Positions 45,102 through 53,411 are shown, counted from the stretch's first letter. The stretch: DNA of 64,000 bases from Streptomyces omiyaensis (GCF_014650895.1 NZ_BMVV01000009.1:65102-129101), one strand, 5' to 3'. Numbers and translations: made by a program. Notes: generated by a model from the sequence alone, not told the origin.

Positions 45102-46316
45102 ATGCAGCGTCCGCGAGTGCCGATACTCAGATCCTCCCTGGTCCTGGACACCGGCATTGCGTCGGCCGTCCTGGCCTGCGCGCTGCTGCTGGGCCGCCAG
45201 GACTCCGGCGAGGGCTATCCGCCGCTGGGCGCGTCCGGTCTCCTGCTGACGCTCGCCGTCCACCTGCTGCTGTGCTGGCGGCGCCGGTACCCGGACGAGG
45301 TCGCGGCCGGCATCCTCGCCCTCTGGACGGTCTACATCGCGCTCGGCCACTGGCCCGTGGTGAACAGCCTGGCCGCCCAGCTCGCCCTCTACACCGTGGC
45401 CTCCACCCGGCCGCTGCGCACCGCCGTCGCCGTCGGCGCGGCGCTCGGCGGCATCTGGCTGTACGCGGGCATCGCCGCCCCCGAGGGCTCGGTGGCCGCC
45501 GCCGCGGCGCTGGGGATCGTCGTCCCGACGGTGCTGGTGCGGTTCGGCCACTCCGCGCGGGAGTCCGAGCGCCGTGGGGTGCGGCTGGCCGAACTCGCCG
45601 AACAGCTCCAGCGGGAGCGGGACGCCGAGGCGCTCCGTGCGGTGGCCGAGGAGCAGGCGCGGATCGCCCGCGAGCTCCACGACGTGATCGCCCATCACAT
45701 CTCGGTCATCTCCGTGCAGTCCGGGCTCGCCGACTACGTCTTCGACACCGACCCCGGTACCGCGCGCAAGGCCCTCGGCACCATCGCCGACACGTCGAGC
45801 GAGGCGCTGGAGGAGATGCGGCGCATGCTGACCCTGCTCCGCGCCGGGGACGACGCGCCCGAGTCGTACGCCCCGATGCCCACGCTGGGCGGCCTCGCCG
45901 ACATGGCGACCCGGATGCACGCCGGCGGGGTCCCCGTCGAGCTGATCGTGGAGGGCAGGCCCCGGGCGCTTCCGCCGGGGGTGGAGCTGTGCGCGTACCG
46001 GGTGGTGCAGGAGGCCCTCACCAACGTGCTGAAGCACGCGCGGCCGGCCGCCGCCGTGGTCCGGGTGCGGTACGAACCGCGGCGTCTCCTGGTCAGCGTC
46101 ACGGACGACGGACCGGGAAGGGATCCGGCCAGAGTCGGCTCCAGAACCGGCCATGGCTTGATCGGCATGCATGAACGCGCGAAGCTCTACGGCGGTGCCG
46201 TGACGACCGGCCCGGGCCCCGAAGGGGGCTTTCGCGTACGGCTGACGCTGCCGGCCTCCTCCCTCGCGGGAGGACAGGCACCGGCCGGCGGCCGAGAGGA
46301 GAGAGGCCGGCCATGA
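45102..46316 (+). CDS. NarL-type sensor histidine kinase
   Basis: 404 residues. Four to five N-terminal membrane segments (to about residue 150), a coiled linker (LAELAEQLQRERDAEAL), the HisKA_3 box EEQARIARELHDVIAHHIS and an HATPase domain with VVQEALTNVLKHARP, DDGPG and GHGLIGMHERAKLYGG. Typical of Streptomyces kinases that pair with NarL/FixJ regulators. Coupled to the next gene by ATGA. Signal unknown; no large extracellular loop is seen, so it probably senses the membrane state. Confidence 0.94.
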   Translation: MQRPRVPILRSSLVLDTGIASAVLACALLLGRQDSGEGYPPLGASGLLLTLAVHLLLCWRRRYPDEVAAGILALWTVYIALGHWPVVNSLAAQLALYTVASTRPLRTAVAVGAALGGIWLYAGIAAPEGSVAAAAALGIVVPTVLVRFGHSARESERRGVRLAELAEQLQRERDAEALRAVAEEQARIARELHDVIAHHISVISVQSGLADYVFDTDPGTARKALGTIADTSSEALEEMRRMLTLLRAGDDAPESYAPMPTLGGLADMATRMHAGGVPVELIVEGRPRALPPGVELCAYRVVQEALTNVLKHARPAAAVVRVRYEPRRLLVSVTDDGPGRDPARVGSRTGHGLIGMHERAKLYGGAVTTGPGPEGGFRVRLTLPASSLAGGQAPAGGREERGRP

Positions 46317-47113
46317 CGATCCGGGTGCTCGTGGTGGACGACCAGTACCTGATCCGCGCCGGCATCGTCGGACTGCTGCGGGCGGCCGACGGCATGACCG
46401 TCGTCGGTGAGGCCGGGGACGGCGTGGAGGCCGTCGCCGAGGCCGCCCGCCTCCGGCCGGACGTGATCCTGATGGACATCCGGATGCCGCGGATGAACGG
46501 CATCGAGGCGGCCCGCAGGATCCTCGGCGGACGCGCCGGCGGAGACGGCGGAGACGACAGGCACGACGGGTACGGGGGAGACGGCGGCGCCGACGGGGGC
46601 GACAGGGAGATCGGGGCGGCCGGGGCGGTCGGGGGCGAGGAGGCCGGCGCCGGCCCGCCGCCGCGGATCCTCATGCTCACCACCTTCGACCTCGACGAAT
46701 ACGTCTACACCGCCCTGCGCGCGGGGGCCAGCGGCTTCCTCCTCAAGGACACGGGCCCCAAGCGGCTGCTCGCCGCGGTGGCGGCGGTCGCGGGCGGCGA
46801 CGCCCTCTTCGCGCCGAGCGTGACGCGCCGCCTGGTGGAGGCCTTCACCCGGGCGCCCGCGACCGCCGCCACCGCCGCCCCGCGGCCGGAGATCGAGCAA
46901 CTCACCGCCCGCGAGACGGAGGTGCTGCGTCTGACCGGAACCGGACGGTCCAACGCGGAGATCGCGGAACGGCTCTTCATCTCCGAGGCCACGGTCAAGA
47001 CGCACCTCAACCGCACCATGGCCAAACTCGACCTGAGCAGCAGGGCCCAGGCCGTGGTGCTGGCCTACGAGTCGGGCCTCGTGGCGCCGGGCCGGGGCGC
47101 CTGCCTCCCGTGA
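46313..47113 (+). CDS. NarL/FixJ-family response regulator with Gly/Asp-rich insertion
   Basis: 266 residues against a usual 215-225. Receiver domain with acidic pair VVDDQY, phosphoacceptor Asp55 in VILMDIRMPRMNG, and Lys in FLLKDTGPKRLL; C-terminal LuxR-type HTH (LTARETEVLRLTGTGRSNAEIA). Between residues about 72 and 117 an insertion of about 45 residues rich in Gly, Asp and Ala interrupts the receiver, between helix 3 and strand 4. The strand resumes with PRILMLTTFDLDEY, so the frame is intact. Partner of the kinase just upstream. Confidence 0.93.
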   Translation: MTIRVLVVDDQYLIRAGIVGLLRAADGMTVVGEAGDGVEAVAEAARLRPDVILMDIRMPRMNGIEAARRILGGRAGGDGGDDRHDGYGGDGGADGGDREIGAAGAVGGEEAGAGPPPRILMLTTFDLDEYVYTALRAGASGFLLKDTGPKRLLAAVAAVAGGDALFAPSVTRRLVEAFTRAPATAATAAPRPEIEQLTARETEVLRLTGTGRSNAEIAERLFISEATVKTHLNRTMAKLDLSSRAQAVVLAYESGLVAPGRGACLP

Positions 47114-47307
47114 GGCTCCGCCTCCGAGCCGCGCGTCCCGCCCGGGGACGCACCTGACGGAGTCCGGCCGCGCGGAGGCCCCCCGGGCTCCGCGCGCGGG
47201 CCGGCCCGGGCCGGCCCGGGCCGGTGCGCGACCGGCGTCGCCGGCCCGGTGCCCGGGGCGGGGAACGGCGGGGAACGGGCGCTCGGGAGCCGAACTGCTG
47301 TGGTGCC

Positions 47308-47637
47308 GTGCGTGTGTTGCTGGTGGAAGACGACGAGCCGGTCGCGGAGTCGCTGCGGCGCGGACTGCTGCGCTACGGGTTCGAGGTGGAGTGGGTCACC
47401 ACGGGGGCCGCGGGGCTCGCCGTCGCCACGCCCTACGACCTGGTCCTCCTCGACCTCGGCCTCCCCGACACCGACGGGCTCGACGTCTGCCGGGCGCTGC
47501 GGCGGCGCGGCGACGTGCCGATCATCGTGATCAGCGCCCGCAGCGACGAGACCGACCGCGTCGTCGGCCTGGAGGTCGGCGCCGACGACTACGTGTCGAA
47601 GCCGTTCGGGGTGCGCGAGGTCATCGCCCGGATCCGG
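47308..47637 (+). pseudogene. Truncated OmpR-type response regulator (receiver domain only)
   Basis: From the GTG at 47308, 110 residues form a full receiver domain: VLLVEDDEPVAESL, phosphoacceptor Asp in LVLLDLGLPDTDG, VISARSDETD and SKPFGVREVIARIR. There the winged-helix output domain should begin, but homology stops at 47637 and the frame runs on through the antisense of the next, opposite gene. The output domain is lost; no partner kinase follows. Confidence 0.8.
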
Positions 47638-47639
47638 GG

Positions 47640-47882
47640 GGAGGCCGTCGGCAGCAGGACGGCGTCCTCGGCGTACAGCTCCGTGACCCGCTCCGGGTCG
47701 CCGGAACGCAGCGCCGCGTTCCACCGGTCGAACAGCGCCGCGATCTCCCGCTCGCCGGCCCGGGCCCGCCCGTCGCCCTCCCCGCCGGCCCGCGCGACGC
47801 CGACGCCGGCGGCGACGCTCCCGAGGGTCGCCACGGCGAGACCACCGGCGAGAACGGCACGGGTGCGGGACATGCGCTTCAT
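47640..47882 (-). pseudogene. Truncated secreted SgcJ/EcaC-type NTF2-like gene
   Basis: ATG at 47882 with AGGAG, signal peptide (RTRAVLAGGLAVATLGSVAAG), then the N-terminal part of an NTF2-like domain (EREIAALFDRWNAALRSGDP, ELYAEDAVLLPTAS). Homology stops at the last codon shown, at 47640, and the frame continues only into the antisense of the truncated regulator. About 70-80 residues of the domain are missing. The stop in frame is at 47589. Confidence 0.78.
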
Positions 47883-48202
47883 CAGGACTCCTGCGTCGAG
47901 GGGACGTCCGCGGACGCGGCGGCGTCCGGGTGCCGCCACTCTCGCCGCACCCCGTACAGCCCCCGTACAACGGAGGGCCGGCGACCGGCCAAGTCTCGCG
48001 GGACCCCGGCCGCCGGAGGGGACGGGAGCGGAGGAGGCACCTTCCGGCGCGTCCGGACGGCCCGCCCGGCGGGGTACGGGGTGGCGTGCGCGGCGGGGGT
48101 ACGGGGTGGTGCCGGGGGTGGGGGGCGACCTGTCGGGGCGGCGTGCGGGGAGCCGTCGCGTTCACTCCGCGGACAGGGGCGGGAGCAGTCGCCGCACAGT
48201 GC

Positions 48203-48215
48203 TATCGTCCACCCC
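48203..48215 (+). promoter_or_regulatory. Probable -10 element for the leaderless Met leader
   Basis: TATCGT at 48203-48208 is followed by 7 nt and then the ATG of the leader ORF, so the transcript would start at the ATG. No good -35 box is visible at 17-18 nt further upstream. Confidence 0.5.
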
Positions 48216-48281
48216 ATGCAGCACACCGCCACCCTCGCCATGATGCGAATGATGCCCCCGCCCCCGGAGGCGCTTCGCTAG
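48216..48281 (+). CDS. Putative methionine leader peptide (21 codons, MMRMM)
   Basis: ATG CAG CAC then a 21-residue peptide whose middle reads AMMRMMPPPP: four internal Met codons (48240-48254), interrupted by one Arg, followed by four prolines. The stop TAG lies in the loop side of a GCTTCGC/GCGAAGC hairpin (48272-48287), and a perfect intrinsic terminator follows. CCGGAGG (48264-48270) is complementary to CCTCCGG in the terminator's left arm (48313-48319), so a ribosome stalled at the Met codons would allow an antiterminator. This is the logic of amino-acid attenuators, here reading Met-tRNA. Confidence 0.75.
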   Translation: MQHTATLAMMRMMPPPPEALR

Positions 48282-48306
48282 CGAAGCCGTGTGCGCGCAG
48301 GACGCG

Positions 48307-48339
48307 ACGGACCCTCCGGAGACGGAGGGTCCGTTTTTT
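48307..48339 (+). terminator. Perfect intrinsic terminator (attenuator) downstream of the Met leader
   Basis: 12-bp stem, ACGGACCCTCCG (48307-48318) with CGGAGGGTCCGT (48323-48334), GAGA tetraloop, and six Ts (48334-48339). It lies between the leader ORF and the gene at 48510. A T-run like this is unusual in this genome. Confidence 0.92.
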
Positions 48340-48509
48340 GTTGTCCCGGACCGGCCGACGAACCCGCCGAACTCCGCCGATACCCGCCGATCCCGCCGCA
48401 CCCCTCCGGACCCCGGTACCCCGGCGAACCGCCGCACCCCCGAAACAGCCGTTCCCCTCCGGCGTCCCCTCGCCGGCCCACCACTCGACAGAAGGGCGGA
48501 GCACCCGCC

Positions 48510-49352
48510 ATGACCACCCTGCCTCCGGTCGTCTCCCTCACCGACTGCGCCGACCCCAACGCGCTGGCCCGGCAGTCCACCCGGATCGCCACCCTCTTCG
48601 GCTCCACGCCGACCGTCCTCCCGCTGACGGGACCGGACCCGGAGGGCGCCGCCGCCCTCACCCTGCTCGACCTGCTGCGCTCCACGGACCTGATCGGCGG
48701 GCCGACCCTTCCGGTGACGGTCCTCGTCAACATCGCTCCCAGGGACGGACACTGGCCCAACGGCGTGCCCTTCTGCTTCTTCCGGTACGGGGAACACCTG
48801 GTCATCAGCACCCTGAACCGGCGCGTGCTCGCCCCGCTGGCCACCTATCTGGGACTGACGGAGGTGCAGGTCACCGATGTGCGAGAGGTGCTGGAGACCG
48901 CCGCCGGAGACTGGGCGGAGCTGTCGGCGGCCGAGGTCGAGGAGATGGTGCGCACCCAGTTCCGGAGCCTCTGGTACGTGCCCCTGCTCGCCCGCTGGCT
49001 GGCGGACGGCCGCCCGGTGCCCGCGCGGCCGGCACCGGTGCACCCGGAGGCCGCGGCGGACGAGGTGAGGGTCGCCGTCGTGGACAACTTCGGCAACTGC
49101 AAGCTGGACCGGCCGGCCGCCGAACTTCCCGGCCGCGAAGGGGCGAAGAGTCTGTTCGTCCGCAACCGGCTCGACGGGCGCGACGTCGAGGTGCGCTGTT
49201 ACGACCGGCTCCCCGACGTCCCCCTCGGCGAACCCGGAATCACCGTCGGAAGTTCCGGCATCGGATTCGCCGAACTGGTCGTGCGGGGTGGTTCGGCGGC
49301 CGAGGTATTCGGTCTGAACCAGGGCGACCGGGTGTTTCATCTCACCAGCTGA
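48510..49352 (+). CDS. SAM hydroxide adenosyltransferase (DUF62)-like protein, divergent active site
   Basis: 280 residues. N-terminal VSLTDCADPNALARQSTRI and LPVTVLVNIAPRDGHWPNG, C-terminal VAVVDNFGNCKLD and GSSGIGFAELVVRGGSAAEVFGL match the SAM hydroxide adenosyltransferase / fluorinase fold, whose members split S-adenosylmethionine to adenosine and methionine. The usual VDPGVG..R and FHGRD segments holding the Asp-Arg-His triad are replaced (VNIAPRDG, FRSLWYVP), so the chemistry may differ. GGCGGAG precedes the ATG. A Met-responsive attenuator controls it, which fits a role in SAM or methionine balance. Confidence 0.8.
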   Translation: MTTLPPVVSLTDCADPNALARQSTRIATLFGSTPTVLPLTGPDPEGAAALTLLDLLRSTDLIGGPTLPVTVLVNIAPRDGHWPNGVPFCFFRYGEHLVISTLNRRVLAPLATYLGLTEVQVTDVREVLETAAGDWAELSAAEVEEMVRTQFRSLWYVPLLARWLADGRPVPARPAPVHPEAAADEVRVAVVDNFGNCKLDRPAAELPGREGAKSLFVRNRLDGRDVEVRCYDRLPDVPLGEPGITVGSSGIGFAELVVRGGSAAEVFGLNQGDRVFHLTS

Positions 49353-49391
49353 CATGTTATCAATGCGTTACCCGGGCTGCGGACTTCGGGA

Positions 49392-49436
49392 TGGACGCCG
49401 GTCTCCGCGAACCGGAATACTGAAAAGTATGTCCGG
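49392..49436 (+). promoter_or_regulatory. Promoter with inverted repeat for the ABC operon
   Basis: TGGACG (49392-49397) and AATACT (49416-49421), 18 nt apart, with 7 nt to the leader ATG at 49429. An inverted repeat CCGGAATACT/AGTAT-G-TCCGG (49412-49436) covers the -10 box and start, a likely operator. Confidence 0.55.
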
Positions 49437-49503
49437 AACCCTCCCGCTGGTACGCCGCCGCCACGTGGACCACGTGCGCTGTGCCGCCGACCTGTGTCGC
49501 TGA
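49429..49503 (+). CDS. Putative cysteine leader peptide (RRRHVDHVRCAADLCR)
   Basis: 24 codons, leaderless in appearance. The sequence LVRRRHVDHVRCAADLCR fits the actinobacterial leader-peptide pattern RRHVDLxR..C, in which cysteine codons lie close to the stop (here TGT as the second-last and TGT seven back). Such peptides attenuate sulfur-acquisition genes according to Cys-tRNA supply. It stops 63 nt before the solute-binding gene. The pyrimidine-rich stretch 49516-49535 could pair with the downstream ribosome site; no T-rich terminator is seen, so control may be at translation. Confidence 0.8.
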   Translation: MSGTLPLVRRRHVDHVRCAADLCR

Positions 49504-49566
49504 GCGCATACCACCAGCCTCTCCTCTCCTCCTGCACTTCTCCCGGACTTCTCCGAAGGACCTCCG

Positions 49567-50439
49567 ATGTCCCGTACCCGCATTTCCCTGGCGATTTCCG
49601 CCGCCCTCGCCTTCGCGCTGGCCGCCGTCGGCTGCGCGCCCCAGCCGCAGAGCGACCCGGCGGCGGGCTCCCGGAAGGCCCTCGACTGCACGAGCGAGAG
49701 CTCCAGCCTGCACCAGCGCGGCCGGCTGACCGTCGCGACCGATTCCCCCGCCTACGAACCGTGGTTCTCCGACAACAAGCCCTCCAACGGAAAGGGATTC
49801 GAAAGCGCGGTGGCCTACGCGGTGGCCGGGAAGCTGGGCTTCGAGCGCGACCAGGTGGAATGGGTCATCGAACCTTTCGCCCATTCCTACGCGCCCGGAG
49901 CGAAGTCCTTCGACTTCGACATCAACCAGATCTCCATCACCCCGCAGCGCGCGAAAGCGGTCGATTTCTCGACCAGTTACTACACGGCCAACCAGGCCAT
50001 TCTGACCCTGGAAGGATCCGCATTCGCGAAGGCCACCTCCCTCGGCGCCTTCAAGGACGCCAGGATCGGCGTGCAGGTGGCCACCACCAGCTACCAGGCC
50101 GTCCTGGAGCAGATCGCGCCCACGCGCCTGCCCCACGTCTTCAGCACCACCAAGGACGAGGTCACCGCGCTGAGGAACGGTCAGATCGACGCGATCGTCA
50201 CCGACCTGCCCACCGTCTTCTACCTGGCCGGCGCGGAGCTCGACAACGGCGAGATCGTCGGCCAGTTCGGCTACGCGGGCGGCACCCCGGAGGAGTTCGG
50301 GCTGCTCCTGCCGAAGAACAGCGGATACACCCCGTGCGTGAACCGGGCGCTCGCCGCCCTCAAGGCCGACGGCACGCTCGCCCGGCTCACGCGGCAGTGG
50401 CTCTCCGCCTCGGCGAACGTTCCCGAGCTGAAGCGCTGA
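49567..50439 (+). CDS. Polar amino-acid ABC transporter, lipoprotein solute-binding subunit
   Basis: 290 residues. Lipoprotein signal with lipobox LAAVGC, then a family 3 solute-binding fold: RLTVATDSPAYEPWF, FDFDINQISITPQRAKAVDFS, RIGVQVATTSYQAVLEQI and DAIVTDLPTVFYLA. Such proteins bind polar amino acids such as cystine, Glu or Arg. The AAGGA ribosome site precedes the ATG. The Cys leader upstream points to cystine or another sulfur amino acid. Confidence 0.92.
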   Translation: MSRTRISLAISAALAFALAAVGCAPQPQSDPAAGSRKALDCTSESSSLHQRGRLTVATDSPAYEPWFSDNKPSNGKGFESAVAYAVAGKLGFERDQVEWVIEPFAHSYAPGAKSFDFDINQISITPQRAKAVDFSTSYYTANQAILTLEGSAFAKATSLGAFKDARIGVQVATTSYQAVLEQIAPTRLPHVFSTTKDEVTALRNGQIDAIVTDLPTVFYLAGAELDNGEIVGQFGYAGGTPEEFGLLLPKNSGYTPCVNRALAALKADGTLARLTRQWLSASANVPELKR

Positions 50440-50449
50440 CGGGCCGCTC

Positions 50450-51448
50450 GTGGACATCAGCAAGACGACCCCGCAGCCCGACCCGACCGCGCAGCCCGGC
50501 CCGGCCGCGGAGTCCGGCCCGGCCGCGGAGTCCGGCCCGGCCGTGCCCGCAGCCCCGATCCCGCCGGCCCGCCCGGCCGCGTCGCCGGACGGCGCCGACC
50601 TCCCCTACCGGCCCAGCGACCACGAGCGGGCGCGGCAGCGGTACCGCCGCGCCCGCAAGCGCCGCCACACCTGGGTCTCCACCCTCTGCACCCTCGCCGC
50701 CCTGCTGGCCCTGGGGGCGGCCGCGGTCGCCTCGCCGGGCTGGGAGCGGGTCGACAGCCTGTTCTTCGACGGCGCCGAACTGCGCGCCGCCTTCCCCGAA
50801 CTCCTCCGGGGATTCTGGCTCAACGTCCAGATGTTCCTCGTCGCCGAGGTGCTCATCCTCGTCCTGGGGCTGCTGATCGCCCTGGTGCGCGTGACCCGGG
50901 CCCCCGGCCTCCAGCCGCTGCGGCTCGCCGCCACCGTCTACGTCGACGTCTTCCGCGGCGTGCCGACGCTGCTGCTGGTCTTCCTGGTCGGTTTCGGACT
51001 GCCGGCCCTGCAGTTGCAGGGGACGCCCTCCGAGCCGTGGGTCCTCGGCGTGATCGCCCTGGTCCTCTCCTACACCGCCTACGTCGCCGAGGTGTTCCGG
51101 GCGGGCCTGAACTCGATCCACCCCGCGCAGCGCAACGCGGCCCGGGCCCTGGGCCTCGGCGAGCGGCAGACCCTGCGGTTCGTGGTCCTGCCGCAGGCGG
51201 TCCGCAACGTACTCCCGCCGCTGCTCAACGACTTCATCGCCCTCCAGAAGGACACGGCGCTCGTCGCCGTCCTCGGCCCGCTGGAGGCCCTGCGCGCCGC
51301 GCAGATCAAGGCGGACTACGACTTCAACTACACCCCCTACCTGGGAGCGGCCCTCTTGTTCATCGCGGTCACCATCCCCCTGACCCGCTTCGCCGACCGG
51401 CTCCAGCGCCGCACCGACCGGCGCACCTGGGCGGAGGCGGCCCGATGA
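50450..51448 (+). CDS. ABC transporter permease (HisM/GlnP type)
   Basis: 332 residues. A Pro/Ala-rich N-terminus of about 75 residues with repeated GPAAES units, a charged RARKRRHTW segment, then five to six membrane helices. The EAA loop is NAARALGLGERQTLRFVVLPQAV, typical of polar amino-acid permeases. GTG start 10 bp after the solute-binding gene. One permease with long N-terminus probably works as a homodimer. Coupled to the ATPase by ATGA. Confidence 0.9.
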   Translation: MDISKTTPQPDPTAQPGPAAESGPAAESGPAVPAAPIPPARPAASPDGADLPYRPSDHERARQRYRRARKRRHTWVSTLCTLAALLALGAAAVASPGWERVDSLFFDGAELRAAFPELLRGFWLNVQMFLVAEVLILVLGLLIALVRVTRAPGLQPLRLAATVYVDVFRGVPTLLLVFLVGFGLPALQLQGTPSEPWVLGVIALVLSYTAYVAEVFRAGLNSIHPAQRNAARALGLGERQTLRFVVLPQAVRNVLPPLLNDFIALQKDTALVAVLGPLEALRAAQIKADYDFNYTPYLGAALLFIAVTIPLTRFADRLQRRTDRRTWAEAAR

Positions 51449-52188
51449 GCCGGCCGCTGCTGCGGATCCGCGGCCTGCGCAAGGGGTACGGCTCCCGGCT
51501 CGTCCTGCGCTCGATCGACCTGGACGTCGCCGAGCACGAGGTCGTCTGCCTCATCGGCGGTTCGGGCTCGGGCAAGTCGACCCTGCTGCGGTGCGTGGAC
51601 CTGCTCGACGTCGTCGACGACGGCACCGTCCACCTCGGCGACAGCGAACTGACCGACCCCCGCCTCGACCCCGACGTGGCCCGCCGGCGGATCGGCATCG
51701 TCTTCCAGGCGTACAACCTCTTCCCGCACCTCAGCGTGATCGACAACATCACGCTCGCCCCCCGCCGGGTCCACGGCGTCCCGCGCGGGAAGGCCGAGGC
51801 CACGGCCCACGAGCTGCTGGCCCGCCTCGGACTCGCCGACAAGGCCCACGAACACCCCGACCGGCTCTCCGGCGGCCAGCAGCAGCGGGCCGCGATCGCC
51901 CGCGCCCTGGCCACCGAGCCGGAGCTGCTGCTCTTCGACGAGATCACCTCCGCGCTCGACCCCGAGCTCGTCGGCGAGGTCCTGGACGTCGTCGCCGACC
52001 TGAAACAGCGCGGCCTCACCCTCCTGATGGCCACCCACGAGATGGACTTCGCCCGCCGCGTCGCGGACCGGGTCTGCTTCCTGGAGAACGGCGTGATCGT
52101 GGAGCAGGGCCCCGCGGAACAGGTCCTCACCGCCCCGCGCGAACAGGCCACCCGCCGCTTCCTCGCCCGCGCACTCGACCGGGCCTGA
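51445..52188 (+). CDS. ABC transporter ATP-binding protein (polar amino-acid type)
   Basis: 247 residues. Walker A GGSGSGKSTLLR, Q-loop FQAYNLFPHL, signature LSGGQQQRAAIARAL, Walker B LLLFDEITSALDP and H-loop MATHEMDF are intact, as in GlnQ/HisP. Final gene of the operon. GGCCTGA/TCAGGCC (52182-52188 and 52206-52212) around the stop can form a hairpin. Confidence 0.95.
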   Translation: MSRPLLRIRGLRKGYGSRLVLRSIDLDVAEHEVVCLIGGSGSGKSTLLRCVDLLDVVDDGTVHLGDSELTDPRLDPDVARRRIGIVFQAYNLFPHLSVIDNITLAPRRVHGVPRGKAEATAHELLARLGLADKAHEHPDRLSGGQQQRAAIARALATEPELLLFDEITSALDPELVGEVLDVVADLKQRGLTLLMATHEMDFARRVADRVCFLENGVIVEQGPAEQVLTAPREQATRRFLARALDRA

Positions 52189-52205
52189 GTTCCCGGTCCG
52201 GCCGA

Positions 52206-53107
52206 TCAGGCCGCTCGTGAGCCGGAGGCGAGCGCCGGGCCGGGGTCCGTGGTCGTGGACACCGCTGGTCCCGAAGGCCGTGGACGCCGCCGGTCTCGAA
52301 CACCGGGCCCGGAGCGGGGCGCTGGGGCCCGGGTGCCGTCTCGGGCGCCGCCCGGGGTGCCGCCCCGCGGCGACGGCAGGCCCTGGGCCGCCGCCCAGGC
52401 GCGCAGCGCGGACTCGGCCGTTCGGCGGGACCGGGGGCCGGGGGCGAGGCGGAGCTGCTGGAGGTGGCGGAGCGCGGCTCCCACCGCGCGGCCCGGGGCC
52501 GTCCCGAGCAGGGCCATGATCTCCTCGCCGTCGAGGGGCACCGGAACCCCGGGCAGCCGTCGGGAGCGGGTCCGTTCGGCCGCCGCGCTTTCCTCCGCCG
52601 CGCAGGCGGCCCGTTCGCCCGCGTCCCACGCGTCGTGCCGGCCGCGCCGGACGCGTCCAGCGCGGCCCGGCGCCAGTGCTCCTCGTTCCGCCCCCGGCCG
52701 AGGCCCGCTTCCGCGAACAGGCCGCGGCGGTCCGGCGCGCCGGGGCCGGACGGGGCGACGCCGAGCCGGGCGAGCGTCGCGTCGATCGGCCGCTCCTCCC
52801 GTGGTCCGCCGAACTCCGAGGCGCGCACCGGCCCCCACTCCCGCGCACCGCCTCGCCACACGGCGGCGGTCCGCTCCCCGTCGCCGCCCGGAAGTCCGCC
52901 TCCACAGGGGCCACAGGCCCGCCCGAGAGAGGTCCCGCAGCAGGTCCGGAAGGCCGTCGCGGAGCCCGGCGGAGAGGGGCGGCGGCCCCAGCCGCTGCCC
53001 GAGGGGCGCGACCACGGCCTCCGGCGTCCCTCCGGCCCAGCCCGCAAACGGTCGAACTCACCCACGACGGCGTCAAGTCGGTACGCCATCCGGGCGCCGT
53101 ACTCCAT
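52206..53107 (-). pseudogene. Frameshifted gene with PcnB/CCA-nucleotidyltransferase-like C-terminal domain
   Basis: Leftward coding sense is scattered over two or more frames. One frame gives MEYGARMAYRLDAVVGEFDRL, then another VVAPLGQRLGPPPLSAGLRDGL, back to REERPIDATLARLGVAPSG, and finally VPLDGEEIMALLGTAPGRAV and ALRHLQQLRLAPGPRSRRTA, the tRNA-nucleotidyltransferase C-terminal pattern. At least three frame changes are needed for one protein, so the gene is broken. Boundaries are approximate. Confidence 0.6.
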
Positions 53108-53392
53108 GGTCGACACGCGACCGTACCGATCGGAAGGCGGTGGCATTCGGTCATCATCGATGCACGGAAGGTGAACCGAGGAAGGCCGGACCGCAAGGGA
53201 AAGCCCGAGTTTCCGGGCCGCGCCCCTCCGGCGGCGGACCCGTCCCGGCGTGTCCGAGGGGCGGCTCCGGCGCGCCGAACAGCCGGAACGACCGTTCGGT
53301 TGCCGGGTGTCGGGTCGCGTGTCCGTAAAGAGGCCACCGAAGTGCGCGGCGACTTTCGTTTGCGACAGTATCTGCGGCGTCCAACCCCCAAG

Positions 53393-53411
53393 ACGCAAAA
53401 ATATTTTGCGT
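53393..53411. promoter_or_regulatory. Palindrome upstream of the SSI gene
   Basis: ACGCAAAA (53393-53400), ATA, TTTTGCGT (53404-53411): an 8-bp perfect inverted repeat in an AT-rich island 31 bp before the GTG. It may be an operator or the promoter core of the inhibitor gene. Confidence 0.6.
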
